A stretch of DNA of 64,000 nucleotides from Charina bottae (lineage: Eukaryota > Chordata > Lepidosauria > Squamata > Charinaidae): positions 181,447,725 through 181,511,724 of the forward strand of contig JALMGJ010000003.1 in NCBI GenBank assembly GCA_023362775.1, in the 5' to 3' direction. The notes beneath the pieces are model-generated. The model made no database searches. It was not told the origin of the DNA and saw only the letters and a program-made list of their open reading frames with translations. Positions 20,544 through 33,434 of this stretch are shown one piece after another (position 1 is the stretch's first letter; each line of letters opens with the position of its first letter). Position numbers and translations under genes: made by a program.

Positions 20544-22146
20544 CAGTGGGGCAAAAAAGTATTTAGTCAGCCACCAATTGTGCAAGTTCCCCCACTTAAA
20601 AAGATGAGAGAGGCCTGTAATTGACATCATAGGTAGACCTCAACTATGAGAGACAAAATGAGAAAACAAATCCAGACAATCACATTGTATGATTTGGAAA
20701 GAATTTATTTGCAAATTATGGTGGAAAATAAGTATTTGGTCAATATCAAAAGTTCATCTCAATACTTTGTTATATATCCTTTGTTGGCAATGACAGAGGT
20801 CAAACGTTTTCTGTAAGTCTTCACAAGGTTGGCACACACTGTTGCTGGTATGTTGGCCCATTCCTCCATGCAGATCTCCTCTAGAGCAGTGATGTTTTGG
20901 GGCTGTCGCTGGGCAACACGGACTTTCAACTCCCTCCAAAGGTTTTCTATGGGGTTGAGATCTGGAGACTGGCTAGGCCACTCCAGGACCTTGAAATGCT
21001 TCTTACGAAGCCACTCCTTCGTTGCCCGGGCAGTGTGTTTGGGATCATTGTCATGCTGAAAGACCCAGCCACGTTTCATCTTCAATGCCCTTGCTGATGG
21101 AAGGAGGTTTGCACTCAAAATCTCACGATACATGGCCCCATTCATTCTTTCCTGTACACGGAACAGTCGTCCTGGTCCCTTTGCAGAGAAACAGCCCCAA
21201 AGCATGATGTTGCCACCCCCATGCTTCACAGTAGGTATGGTGTTCTTTGGATGCAACTCAGCATTCTCTCTCCTCCAAACACGACGAGTTGTGTTTCTAC
21301 CAAACAGTTCTACTTTGGTTTCATCTGACCATATGACATTCTCCCAATCCTCTTCTGGATCATCCAAATGCTCTCTAGCAAACTTCAGACAGGCCCAGAC
21401 ATGTACTGGCTTAAGCAGGGGGACACGTCTAGCACTGCAGGATCTGAGTCCCTGGCGGCGTAGTGTGTTACTGATGGTAGCCTTTGTTAAGTTGGTCCCA
21501 GCTCTTTGCAGGTCATTCACTAGGTCCCCCCGTGTGGTTCTGGGATTTTTGCTCACCGTTCTTGTGATCATTTTGACCCCACGGGGTGAGATCTTGCGTG
21601 GAGCCCCAGATCGAGGGAGATTATCAGTGGTCTTGTATGTCTTCCATTTTCTAATTATTGCTCCCACAGTTGATTTCTTCACACCAAGCTGCTTGCCTAT
21701 TGCAGATTCAGTCTTCCCAGCCTGGTGCAGGTCTACAATTTTGTTTCTGGTGTCCTTCGACAGCTCTTTGGTCTTCACCATAGTGGAGTTTGGAGTGTGA
21801 CTGTTTGAGGTTGTGGACAGGTGTCTTTTATACTGATAACATGTTCAAACAGGTGCCATTACTACAGGTAATGAGTGGAGAACAGAGGAGCCTCTTAAAG
21901 AAGAAGTTACAGGTCTGTGAGAGCCAGAAATCTTGCTTGTTTGTAGGTGACCAAATACTTATTTTCCACCATAATTTGCAAATAAATTCTTTCCGAATCA
22001 GACAATGTGATTGTCTGGATTTGTTTTCTCATTTTGTCTCTCATAGTTGAGGTCTACCTATGATGTCAATTACAGGCCTCTCTCATCTTTTTAAGTGGGG
22101 GAACTTGCACAATTGGTGGCTGACTAAATACTTTTTTGCCCCACTG
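20544..22146 (-). mobile_element. Complete Tc1 transposon with 199-bp terminal inverted repeats
   Basis: 1603-bp element flanked by TA at 20542-20543 and 22147-22148. The terminal repeats are 20544-20742 and 21948-22146, both 199 bp, starting cagtggggcaaaaaagtatt. They differ at only two positions that I can find (about 20689 and 20694 on the left). The repeats enclose one uninterrupted transposase gene. The sequence closely resembles a Tc1 lineage abundant in teleosts and lampreys, as I remember it. The element sits in APCDD1 intron 4 in the same orientation as the gene. Confidence 0.96.
20759..21781 (-). CDS. Tc1 transposase (DD34E), apparently intact
   Basis: 340-residue cut-and-paste transposase, the usual length for Tc1 proteins. 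The N-terminal paired-like helix-turn-helix region spans about 1-110 ([20 protein letters not shown], then [12 protein letters not shown]). The AT-hook-like linker reads GAPRKIS instead of the common GRPRKIS. The catalytic triad is D153 (WSDETKVE), D244 (QHDNDPKHT) and E279 ([13 protein letters not shown]), spaced 34 residues as in DD34E enzymes. The glycine-rich box is [14 protein letters not shown] (187-200). No stop or frameshift is present. A TATA-like tataaaag lies about 44 bases upstream (plus coordinates 21825-21832). Activity is inferred, not shown. Confidence 0.96.
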   Translation of the reverse strand: MVKTKELSKDTRNKIVDLHQAGKTESAIGKQLGVKKSTVGAIIRKWKTYKTTDNLPRSGAPRKISPRGVKMITRTVSKNPRTTRGDLVNDLQRAGTNLTKATISNTLRRQGLRSCSARRVPLLKPVHVWACLKFAREHLDDPEEDWENVIWSDETKVELFGRNTTRRVWRRENAELHPKNTIPTVKHGGGNIMLWGCFSAKGPGRLFRVQERMNGAMYREILSANLLPSARALKMKRGWVFQHDNDPKHTARATKEWLRKKHFKVLEWPSQSPDLNPIENLWRELKVRVAQRQPQNITALEEICMEEWANIPATVCANLVKTYRKRLTSVIANKGYITKY

Positions 22147-24859
22147 TACATCCCTCAACGTATTTTCAAATTGTAGCTACTCAGTGTATGCTTAGAAATA
22201 TGCCTGTGCAGAAAAATCAAACGTTCAAAGGAATTAGTCTCTGTTCGTGACAGCACTGGATTAGTACTCTAGTTCCTAAGATGCAAACAAGCTGCACAAC
22301 TTTTTTTGCTGCATTAATCATGACAAACTGCAATAGTCTAGTGATCTATGAATAATAGATGATGTCCCTGGAACATTGTATAACAATTTTGTTGTAGCTG
22401 TGCTCTGCTGAATCCATAAGTTTCCAGAAGTCACCACCCTGCATCCAATATGTGTGGATATTGTGCAGCCAGAAAAGCAATGAGCTGCCATTTTTGAATT
22501 GGTTTTGTTCATAAACAAGTATTTCAACAAAGTATTTTTTTAGAATTTTAATATGCACAGTGTTTATAAATATATAATTGTGTTGCTTGCTGTTGCCAAA
22601 GTTTTGTGCATGTCTGTCTGAGTAGAGTGCACACCTGAAACTTTCCTGTAGGTGGGTATTTGCATTTGATTTCAAAGGAGGGAGTTGACTGAAATATAGA
22701 AATAGATAAGCTTTTAGGAGAAAATGTTACAAGGAAGTTTTATGTGCAAAACAGGCTATCAGAATGGTATATAAAACCCACCTTCCCTTAAGCACCAAGA
22801 GGAGAGAGGTACAGATGTATATTGTACAGATGACTGCGAAGGTCCGTGAGTTCAATTCCCAGTAGAGGGTTTGAACCCCACAGAATAACATCTGGCTACC
22901 CACATCTGATAATTCTAATAAGGATGAGATCAGTAACATGGTGCTTCTGGTGTCAATGTAACACATCTTAAACAGGCATTGGAGTGAAACCATGAGTGTT
23001 ATTGCCCAAACTTCCTCATGTAATTTTCTTTAACTTAGGTACAAATAACTCTATGATAACTTATTCATGAGATTATAACCTGAAACTACTAGAACCATTA
23101 GAGTTTTGATCTGATGCTCAAACTGTATTGATGTTTTTAAAAGTACGCTTAAAACTACCATTTTGAAAACAACAAATCTCATGCTGCTGTTTTGTTGAAA
23201 ATTCTATTACACTTTTATTTGCCCCTTAAAACACTATTTTTTGCAAACACCACTTGGGAGGAGAGTGCAGGCTATTTCTTGGGAAATTGGATCAGGAACA
23301 AAGCCCTATGGCTTCTTTTATTAGAACAAAGTAGCAGCATAAAGAAAGCTTTCATTTCAAAAATATGATAAATGTAATTCAGAGTTTGGTCTTAACTATG
23401 CATACACAATTGTGCATATGAAACTCTTAGAAATGCAGAAATCCTATCATTTCATCTCTTGCTAGCAAGGAGAGCAAAGTGGGATAAATTTATTTCCCTT
23501 CCCCCCATTCCCCATCCTTCCACCAAGCAATCAGTATGTACAGTAGATAGCAATGTTTTCATATGCTGCAATTCTACTTTTTTTCTAAAATAGACATGTA
23601 ATTCAACAAATTCATACATTTTACAATTTTAGAATCAGACCATAAAATAAATGTACTAAGTGTAGAGACAGACATATATCTACTCATTAAAGGCCACTAT
23701 ATTGACAATTTTTGACTTATTTTTGGATCAGTTAGGTGCTTGATTCATTTTTAAAACAATGCAAACTTTTCTAAAAGCATTCAACAAACCATCACAGCTC
23801 AGGGTTTGCACATAACTATCCTATAAAAAAAGAGAATGCTCCATTTGAAAAACTTTTTGGTAGGAAAGTTGAAGATAAAAACTTCCTTAATGCCTCTGGC
23901 CCAGGCAAGCTTGTAAGCTGGTATGTATGGAAATATTGTGAGAGAGACAATGTATGGAGAGGATGATGCAAAACTTAAATTTTATTTAAAAATTGTTCTG
24001 TAGCCAAATGGGAACTAAAAATCACATAGAATGGCAGTCCCATTAACATACATTATCCTCTTTTGAGCCTTCATCTGGCATAATTTCCTGAGGAAAAGAT
24101 AATCTATAAACGCCAGTGTTTTAGAGAAACAAACTTGATTTATATGAACCAAGTTATCTTGATCCTGAGAAGACCGACTAAGATTTAATTGAAATGACTT
24201 TTAGTTTGGACTTCCAGCTGAACTGAATAGTCTCCTTCAAAAGGATTCTCAAGTGAACAGAAATTGGCTCCATTTCAGTTCTAGGTGGCAAAATCATATA
24301 TATAAAACTCATCAAACCCCAACAAAAAGTCTTATTTTCATGTCATTAGCAATACAGATGCAATTTCATTTTAAAAGTGTAGTTTTACTTTATTTTACAT
24401 TTATGGCAGTAATGTCATAATCAACACTTGTGGCCAGTTAACTGACCATTAGGCTAGAGATGCTGTTCTGTAATTAACAGGCAAAGGCTACATTTTAAAT
24501 TTTGTCATGATGTCACTTGATTTTTAAAAAGGCAAAGTAAAGGTGGTTAATCAGCTCTGCAGACTTAGTGCTATGATGTGTCTGCCTGGTCCAAGTCTAA
24601 CATCTCAACCAATAGGGTGGGGCCACACTTTTGATTCAAAGGTTTCAGCGCATGCCTGAGCTCACAGACAGCACCTGTTGGAAACACCTGGAGCCAAATT
24701 TGCCTTTTTTCAGGATTGTGTGGCTGCTCTGCAGAGCGGTAGCATAATCCTGGGAGAAGATGTGTGTGCGTTAAGTAGCTGACAGGCATTTACCTGCACA
24801 CAGTCTGAAATCAAGGGGCTAAAACAGCTCTATTAACCTCTACACTTACATTGTGAAAG

Positions 24860-25102
24860 AGAGCCAGTTTGGTCTAGTGGTTAAGGTGCTGGGCTAGAAA
24901 CCAGGAGACAGAGAGTTCTAGTCCCGCCTTAGGCATGAAAGCCGGCTGGGTGACCTTGGGCCAGTCACTCCTCTCAGCCCAACTCACCTCACAGGGTTGC
25001 TGTTGTGGGGAAAATGGGAGAAGGAAGGAGTATTAGGTATGTTCCCTGCCTTGAGTTATTTATAAAAATAATAAAGTTGGGATAAAAATTAAATAAATAA
25101 AT
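24860..25102 (+). mobile_element. tRNA-derived SINE
   Basis: gagccagtttggtctagtgg head, gttctagtcccgcc B-box region, cttgagttatttataaaaat tail and a terminal aaat repeat. Same family as 1697-1957. Confidence 0.9.
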
Positions 25103-25169
25103 TATGCCAGCTAATTAAGTGCCCTTCAGATATATTGGACCTACAATTCTGCCTGAAAACACTAGCAGT

Positions 25170-25245
25170 GTTTCTCAATCTCGGCGACTTTAAGATGTGT
25201 GGACTTCAGCTCCCAGAATTCTCCAGCCAGCAGAGAAACACTGTT
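25170..25245. mobile_element. Small palindromic MITE remnant
   Basis: Starts cagtgtttctcaatctcgg and ends gagaaacactg, enclosing ggacttcagctcccagaatt. This is a very common squamate hAT-like fold-back repeat. The 8-mers on each side share only ctag. Confidence 0.55.
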
Positions 25246-25680
25246 CTAGGAGGTATAGCCACAAGACAGCTACAGGGCAGAAGACTGGGAAAAGCTGCCT
25301 TAAACCACTATTTAATTCCTACTTTTCTTGTTATGTAGAAGATAAACTTGCCCTTACCTTCTTTTCCCTTTAATAATATGCATTTTAACTCTCCTTCTCC
25401 CCATTTAGTTTTTGCATATACTGTATGTCCTATATATGAAAATTTCAACAATACAAATGGGCAAACAGAAGCAGTATGCTTTCCTGATAATTTTTGACAG
25501 AAAACAAGACAAAAGTAAAAACCCACAGGTGTACTAAGCCTCTCATGAAAGTTTAAAATCACTCCCCACAACCAACAGGAGGAAATATATGCCTTAAATT
25601 CCACCTCTTCCAGTAACTTTACTACATCACCATGTCACCCAGAATGAAAGAATGTGAATCTGAAGAGAATGGTATCTTAC

Positions 25681-26002
25681 CTTTAAAGACAAATTCTGTT
25701 CCTCCCATCACTTTGGATGAATGTACTCCCCTGCTATAACGGCCTTTGGCATAAATAGTGAAGGTGGGATGCTTGCAGATTGGATCAGAGTAATGATAGT
25801 AGTGACCTTCCCAGGTATTATTGTTGTCGTGGAAAATGAAGTGTCTAGTAAGAAAGAGCACCTCAGGACGTACTTCGCAGCGCTGGCTCACCCATTCCCC
25901 GTGTAATCCAATAGTCAAATCAGCCTTTGGAGGCAAAATTGGAGGATGGTGTTCATCTGATCGATAGATGATCCTACATGCTATACAAGAATGGTCGTGG
26001 TT
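25681..26002 (-). CDS. APCDD1: APCDD1 exon 4
   Basis: 322-nt exon (acceptor ttttatttcag, donor gtaaga), phase 0 at its start and phase 1 at its end. It encodes residues 257-363 beginning [20 protein letters not shown]. It includes [20 protein letters not shown] and [18 protein letters not shown], and ends GGTEFVFK. It covers the start of the second APCDD1 domain, with conserved cysteines and an N-glycosylation sequon near residue 317. Similarity to human APCDD1 is nearly complete, so the exon is under strong constraint. Confidence 0.98.
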
Positions 26003-28948
26003 CTGAAATAAAATACATAATTTTTTTTGACAAAAAGCTACAACTCACTTCATAATGCTCATAATTTTTGCATATTGTACAGGTTCTGTACTTAAATGTG
26101 GCTAGATTCTAAAAACAGACAAAACTAGCTTTGGCTGCCTAAGAGATGAGGATGCCTGAAGATTATTTCATGCTGGAGGTACTGTAAAGCTTTAGACTTA
26201 AAAAAAAATGCCTTTGAGCATTCCCAAGCATTACCATGTTTGTTAGTGAAAATAAACATTCTGGTCTTTAATGTTTTACAATTTATAACTCTCCTGTGTT
26301 TTCCAATCTTTTCTATTTTTTTCTTTCTATCCACAAAAAATCTACTGAGGAAGAGGAAAAAGGTTTCTTGAAACATCCTCTAAAAGCTAAGAATGGCAGC
26401 AGGACCGGCCACACAGCTCAATTAAACCAAGTATTTACTTGGGACAATAATTACACAGGACAATGGCAGAATTCCAGTTCCATTAACATTTAAATACATT
26501 TGCTTAGGGAAGCCACATCTTATTGCTATGAAAAAGTTGTATTTTATTCCTTATGGCGGTACATCTCTATAGAACAAGGTTAAGCAATCCTAATTCCTTG
26601 ATAAATATAAAGCTGCATAGGGTGAGGTTAGGGAAATGTGCTTAGCCAAAACAACTCCCCCCCCCAATACTGTACTCAATTCAAGAGAACATACTGAATT
26701 CTCCCCTGCTCCCAGTACCTTTCTGTGCCTTTTCTAAGTCAACCTTCAAGAAAACCAGACTAAGATTGATAACTTTAATTTAATGGAAGAAGTTTGAATG
26801 TACATTAAAATTGTTTATCTATTCTCTGATGGCTGTTAAAATTGCTACCCTGCAATTTTGTTCCTTTCACTGAAATATCAGGACAGAGGTTAAAAATCCA
26901 TTCCCAAAATAATCTGCAGTGCAGTTTAGGTAATAAATTTGGCTTGTGTGACACTGCTTAGAGGGTCTCCTAAATCCTGTGTTTTAAACTGAATGTATCT
27001 TGCTATGTTAAGGATATGGAATCTGGAAATGCATGAGATGATCTGAAATCTATAAAGTCTTATTAAGCAAAATTTATATTCTAGAACAAAAACCAAAATT
27101 TTGTACTTGATTTATATAGTCTATCTTAATCTCAAGTCATGAATCCTCTTTTTATTCATCTGCATTTCCCCATTTCACAGATGCAAAATATAGCATTTTA
27201 CACGTGGGACCATTTCAGGAGAATGATCTTCCGTCTTCTATACTTAATCATCCCCAAACGCAAATTATTAGTTTCCTCTGTTTAATATACATTTTAGAAT
27301 GAAATGCTATGTTAAATCCCAAATCTTACTCAAAGCCACTCCCCACATAACATACACTCTAACAAGGATACTAACTTGAAAATGATGAATGAACTACTAA
27401 TTGAGAATAAGTATCAGAAACAAGATAAGGAATGAATATTTTGGCATAGAAGAAAAAAAGGGAGAATTATTTTGTACCTCAGATGCACACGATCTATAAT
27501 TATAATATGGTATGTGAATCCTTTCCAAAAAGATGAACGCTTAAGAAATACAATTTAGTTTTAGGTAGTCGAAACCAAAGTAAATTCTTTTTTTACCTGT
27601 CACCTTTGACTCCTTGCTTATTCTTTCTCCTTTCAGTGATGAAACAGTGAAATTAAAATGCAATTCAAGAACTACAGTTAACCAAATTTTTCTGAAACAT
27701 CTCTTGTGAGACCAGCACTTTAAATAAAAAATGCACATGCAATTTGCTTTTTTCATAACTTTTTCTGAATATATTTATGATAGCTTTTTAAAAAAATTGG
27801 TTAATGATAGTAATGGTTAATGAAAGTGTTTCAGAAATTATGTCTTTCCTGTCCTTTTCTCTGCATCCCAACATACTTCAAATAAAAATGCTCAGATGCT
27901 CTGATGTATATCAGCTTTTATCCAATAACCTGTGCCAAGTTATGCCAGTTCCAGTTTGTAGATCAAGAATTGATATGTATTTTGGTTAAAAAGCTAAAGA
28001 GTTACGAACAAGCAATTCTATCTATTACAGGTAATAGAACCAAGAGAACTGTTTTAATTTCAGCTGACTTTGATTTGCTTTAAAAATCAGTATTTCACTG
28101 TGAACCTTGAAGCCCATAAAATGTTGAGTTACAAATAATGAAAAAGAAAGGCATGCCAGGTCAGAATTACTCTACTCTGTATTTTAAAATGCTACTATGG
28201 TGCAAAATTATGGCTATAACATTTGGATAAGACCCCAGAAGAGCCCAAGGGAAAAATTTAAAGTAGCTGATGCCCTGGTTTTGGATTAGAGCTCCCATCA
28301 ACCCCAGTCAACATGATCAGTGTTCACAAATGATAGGAACTGTATTCCAGACCATCTGGGAAGCAACAGATTGGAATCATACAGTTTAGAGCAAGCTTTT
28401 CCAAAGTGTTTTACATACCTGAGATGCAAGAGACAAACTTTGTTTTTACCCTGCAGTAACTACTAAATCCATTGTAATCCAGGATTCATTTAATGTTATG
28501 TTATTTCTGTCAATGTAAGTAACTTATTTGTCGACATAATTATGCAAATGATATTATTATGTAACTGAAGTAAATTGATACAAATGGCATACCTTTAGAT
28601 TTATCAGACATTTGGGAGTAACCAGCACTGTGCCATCCTAGAATGGCCTGATAAATCAAGATTTTTCTATATATTTTCAGTGTGGATTCACTTAATTTTA
28701 AGCAAGGTATTTTTAAAAAAACTTCCTTTAGTTCCTCAGTATGATACTCTGATACTTCAAAATTCTAACATGCTATTACAGACTACAGGAAATAAGAATA
28801 AAGATAACTGTAATGTAATTTTTTCACAATTTAAGCACAGCTAGTTTGTGGGATTAAAAATAATCTGTCTTCTGAAACTATCTTGGTGAATTACTGTATC
28901 TCGATCTATGCAGTTCAGCAATCACTACAATAGTTTCAGTAGCTAGTG

Positions 28949-29039
28949 CAGGGCTTTCCAAAGTGCCGCCGCTGGCGACACACCACGCTGTGTGTGGCGA
29001 CACACTTTTGTGTCGCGACACACAGTTTGGAAAGCTCTG
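28949..29039 (+). mobile_element. hAT-type MITE copy B (91 bp)
   Basis: Starts cagggctttccaaagtgccg and ends gtttggaaagctctg, with perfect 8-bp repeats agctagtg at 28941-28948 and 29040-29047. This is the shortest copy and is little more than the two conserved ends with the ttggcgacacac- and tgtcgcgacaca-type subterminal blocks. Confidence 0.92.
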
Positions 29040-29699
29040 AGCTAGTGAAAGGTATGAGGAGATTCTTTTGTCATCTTATTTATTTGCTTATTTGTTGATC
29101 AGCTTATCAGTTTATGGAGTGTGGTCTCCTGCTTACCCAATCACTGCCCGAAAACAATGACATCTCTAGAGTTCTGTGGTAAATGGTCTATCCTACCCAC
29201 TTAGTTATCTAATAGTAACCATAAATCAAGGTATGTTTGTTAATACAAATCTCCACACCTAATATAGAATAATAAATGTTTCAAATGAGAAAACAGTTGA
29301 AAGGCAACATTTGACTTACTTCAGTTGCTTCATCCTGAACAGCTGATAATATAGATCCATTTGAATGCATTGTTTCAACTTTTACATTTACATGTATATT
29401 TAGGATTAGAGGGGATGTATTATACAGATAAGTTTCAGACTTAGCATAATAATGGCCATAGCTGCCCTACTGGAGGTCCATACCAGGAGACTGACAAGGG
29501 AAATGCCATCCAACTGATATGCCGGGGTCTCTACGTGGCTTTTATGTACTAACCACAGTATTATTTTGCATCTATCTCTCTAAAATACTTCTTTGAGAGG
29601 TATCAAAACGCATTGTTGGAATATTGTTGCTCAGCCCCTAGGGAATCAATCTGTGGGGTCCAGCAAATCTTATCTCTTATGTTCTGTAATACTCATCTC

Positions 29700-29847
29700 C
29701 TATTATTTATTTATTTATTTATTTAATTAATTAATTTGTCAAATTTATTACCGCCCATCTCTAAAAAGTAGACTCTGGGCAGTTTACAATAAAATATTAA
29801 AACTAAAAACCTATAAATCTTAAAATACATCCAATAATAAATAGTAA
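29700..29847 (-). mobile_element. L2/CR1-group LINE 3' end (- strand), split by BovB
   Basis: Tail of tttatttattta repeats followed by the reverse complement of the 3' UTR hairpin (accgcccatctc...gactctgggcagtttac). BovB inserted at 29847, so this is the older element; its remaining 5' side should continue at 33086 but is not clearly recognisable. Confidence 0.7.
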
Positions 29848-32800
29848 CTCCAGCAAAGGAGATCGTTACCTTGTCGTGGTGCTGGAGCTTGAGCACCTCA
29901 ATGAAACCATGAGCTAAACCGTGAAGGGACACCCAAGACGGGAAGGTCGTGGCAGAGAGGTCAGACTAAATACGATCCCTGGGGAAGGTAACGGCAACCC
30001 ACCCCAGTATTCTTGCTGTGAAAACTAAATGGATCAGTACAACCAGAGATATGTCGGTATACCATCGGAAGACGGGACTCCCAGGTTGGAAGATGGTCAA
30101 AATGCTACTGGGGAGGAACAGAGGATACGTTCAACTAGCCCCAGATGTGATGACGCAGCTAGCTCAAAGCCGAAAGGACGGCTAGCGGCCGACGGTGCTG
30201 GTGGTGAACGACGAATCCGATGTTCTAAAGATCAACACACCATAGGAACCTGGAATGTAAGATAGATGAGCCAGGACAAATTGGATGTGGTTATTGGTGA
30301 GATGTCAAGATTAAATATAGACATTTTAGGTGTCAGTGAACTGAAATGGACTGGAATGGGCCACTTCACATCAGATGACCACCAGATCTACTACTGTGGA
30401 CAAGAGGACCACAGAAGAAATGGAGTAGCCTTCATAATTAATAATAAAGTGGCTAAAGCAGTGCTTGGATACAATCCAAAAAACGATAGAATGATCTCAA
30501 TTCGAATTCAGGGCAAGCCATTTAACATGACAGTGATCCAAATATACGCCCCAACCACAGATGCTGAAGAAGCAGAAGTAGATCAGTTCTATGAGGATCT
30601 GCAGCAGCTACTGGATAATACACCAAAAAGAGATGTTATTTTCATTACAGGAGACTGGAATGCTAAGGTGGGTAGTCAGACGACACCTGGAATTACAGGC
30701 AAGCATGGTCTGGGAGAACAAAATGAAGCAGGACATAGGCTGATAGAATTTTGCCAAGACAACTCACTGTGCATAACAAACACTCTCTTCCAACAACCTA
30801 AAAGACGACTTTATACATGGACTTCACGAGATGGTCGACACCGAAATCAGATTGACTACATCCTTTGCAGCCAAAGGTGGCGGACATCTATACAGTCGGT
30901 AAAAACAAGACCTGGAGCTGACTGTAGTTCAGATCACGAACTTCTTATTGCAAAATTTAGAATCTGACTAAAGAGAATAGGGAAGACCCACAGATCAGTT
31001 AGATGTGAGCTCACTAATATTCCTAAGGAATATGCAGTGGAGGTAAAGAATAGATTTAAGGGACTAGATTTAGTAGATAGGGTCCCAGAAGAACTATGGA
31101 CAGAAGTTTGCAACATTGTTCAGGAGGCGGCAACAAAAAACGTCCCAAAGAAAAAGAAAACCAAGAAGGCAAGATGGCTGTCTGCTGAGACACTGGAAGT
31201 AGCCCAAGAAAGAAGGAAAGCAAAAGGCAACAGTGATAGGGGGAGATATGCCCAATTAAATGCAAAATTCCAGAGGTTAGCCAGAAGAGATAAGGAATTA
31301 TTTTTAAACAAGCAATGCGCAGAAGTGGAAGAAGACAATAGAATAGGAAGGACAAGAGACCTCTTCCAGAAAATTAGAAACATCGGAGGTAAATTCCAGG
31401 CAAAAATGGGTATGATCAAAAACAAAGATGGTAAGGACCGAACAGAAGCAGAAGAGATCAAGAAAAGGTGGCAAGAATATACGGAAGATCTGTATAGGAA
31501 GGATAATAATATTGGAGATAGCTTTGACGGTGTGGTCAGTGAGTTAGAGCCAGGCATCCTGAAGAGTGAGGTTGAATGGGCCTTAAGAAGCATTGCTAAT
31601 AACAAGGCAGCAGGAGACGACGGTATCCCAGCTGAACTGTTTAAAATCTTGCAAGATGATGCTGTCAAGGTGATGCATGCCATATGCCAGCAAATTTGGA
31701 AAACACAAGAATGGCCATCAGATTGGAAAAAATCAACTTATATCCCCATACCAAAAAAGGGAAGCACTAAAGAATGTTCAAACTATCGAACAGTGGCACT
31801 TATTTCACATGCCAGTAAGGTAATGCTCAAGATCTTGCAAGGTAGACTCCAGCAATTCATGGAGCGAGAATTGCCAGATGTACAAGCTGGGTTTAGAAAA
31901 TGCAGAGGAACTAGAGACCAAATTGCCAATATCCGCTGGATAATGGAGAAAGCCAGGGAGTTTCAGAAAAACATCTATTTTTGTTTTATTGACTATTCTA
32001 AAGCCTTTGACTGTGTGGATCATAACAAATTGTGGCAAGTTCTTGGTGGTATGGGGATACCAAGTCATCTTGTCTTCCTCCTGAGTAATCTGTATAATGA
32101 CCAAGTAGCAACGGTAAGAACAGAGCACGGAACAACAGACTGGTTTAAGATTGGGAAAGGAGTACGGCAGGGCTGTATACTCTCACCCTACCTATTCAAC
32201 CTGTACGCAGAACACATCATGCAACGTGCTGGACTTGATGAATCCAAGGCTGGAGTTAAAATCGCTGGAAGAAACATTAACAATCTCAGATATGCAGATG
32301 ATACCACTTTGATGGCTGAAAGCGAGGAGGAGCTGAGGAGCCTTATGACGAAGGTGAAAGAAGAAAGTGCAAAAGCTGGGTTGCAGTTAAACCTCAAAAA
32401 AACCAAGATTATGGCAACCAGCTTGATTGATAACTGGCAAATAGAGGGAGAAAAAGTGGAGGCAGTGACAGACTTTGTATTTCTAGGTGCAAAGATTACT
32501 GCAGATGCTGACTGCAGCCAGGAAATCAGAAGACGTCTACTTCTTGGGAGGAGAGCAATGGCAAATCTTGATAAAATAGTTAAGAGCAGAGACATCACAC
32601 TGACAACAAAGGTCCGCATAGTTAAAGCAATGGTATTCCCTGTAGTAACCTATGGCTGTGAGAGCTGGACCATAAGGAAGGCTGAGCGAAGGAAGATAGA
32701 TGCTTTTGAACTGTGGTGTTGGAGGAAAATTCTGAGAGTGCCTTGGACTGCAAGAAGATCAAACCAGTCCATGCTCCAGGAAATAAAGCCAGACTGCTCA

Positions 32801-33073
32801 CTTGAGGGAATGATATTAAAGGCAAAACTGAAGTACTTTGGCCACATAATGAGAAGACAGGATACCCTGGAGAAGATGCTGATGCTAGGGAAAGTGGAAG
32901 GCAAAAGGAAGAGGGGCCGACCAAGGGCAAGATGGATGGATGATATTCTGGAGGTGACAGACTTAACCATGGGGGAGCTGGGGATGGTGACGGCCGACAG
33001 GAAGCTCTGGCGTGGGCTGGTCCATGAAGTCACGAAGAGTCGGAAGCGACTGAACAAATAAACAACAACAACA
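29848..33073 (+). mobile_element. Near-complete BovB (RTE clade) LINE
   Basis: 3226-bp element flanked by perfect 12-bp target duplications aataaatagtaa (29836-29847 and 33074-33085). It carries one long reading frame interrupted by two stop codons and ends in the aacaacaac tail typical of BovB. The length is close to that of full-length BovB (about 3.2 kb). It is nested in a minus-strand LINE tail within APCDD1 intron 3. A 5'-truncated relative is at 44399-45083. Confidence 0.96.
30029..33061 (+). pseudogene. BovB endonuclease/reverse transcriptase, two in-frame stops
   Basis: One frame runs throughout, broken by TAG at 30263-30265 and TGA at 30965-30967. The apurinic-like endonuclease domain (30266-30964) shows ISELKWTGMG-type motif SELKWTGMG, IYAPT, GDWNAKVGS and the SDHELL end. 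The reverse transcriptase (about 31600-32400) shows DDGIPAELFK, FIDYSKAFDCVDHNKLW, GVRQGCILSPYLFN and the catalytic LRYADDTTLM. The C-terminal region has CESWTIRKAERRKIDAF. The TGA sits where relatives have a basic residue and could come from a CpG transition (CGA to TGA). Retrotransposition by this copy is therefore unlikely. Otherwise the frame has no indel. Confidence 0.93.
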
Positions 33074-33434
33074 AATAAATAGTAAAAATCCAAATGATGG
33101 TAAGATCTTAAAAGGAGGACACCACTAAGCCAACCACCCCCAGGAGGAACTATTACTTCCTTTGTCCTTTTTCCTTTTTTTAGGCTACAGTATAAAGGGG
33201 ACTGGATGTGGGAGATAAAGCTGAAGATGAATTCAGATGAGGTAAGAGCTGTTGTTGCTGATTCTGGGAGCTGAACTTTGAAATTAGGAAGGTGTCCTGA
33301 CCCTTTCCCCTAAGGATTAAGTTCCCTGCCTGGTGGTCCACCTAAATCTGACACTAACACTTGGCAGTTACTTTACATAAATGGCAAGGGGGACTTTTTA
33401 TTAACTTCAGCTGATGAACCATAGCCAATAATTT

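Larger units (their letters stand above)
19525..25680 (-). other. APCDD1: APCDD1 intron 4
   Basis: Bounded by gtaaga after exon 4 and ttgcag before exon 5. It contains the Tc1 element (20544-22146), a SINE (24860-25102) and a small fold-back MITE (about 25170-25245). A 124-codon minus frame at 20129-20503 has no recognisable product. The remaining DNA at 22149-24859 shows no clear repeat. Confidence 0.85.
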
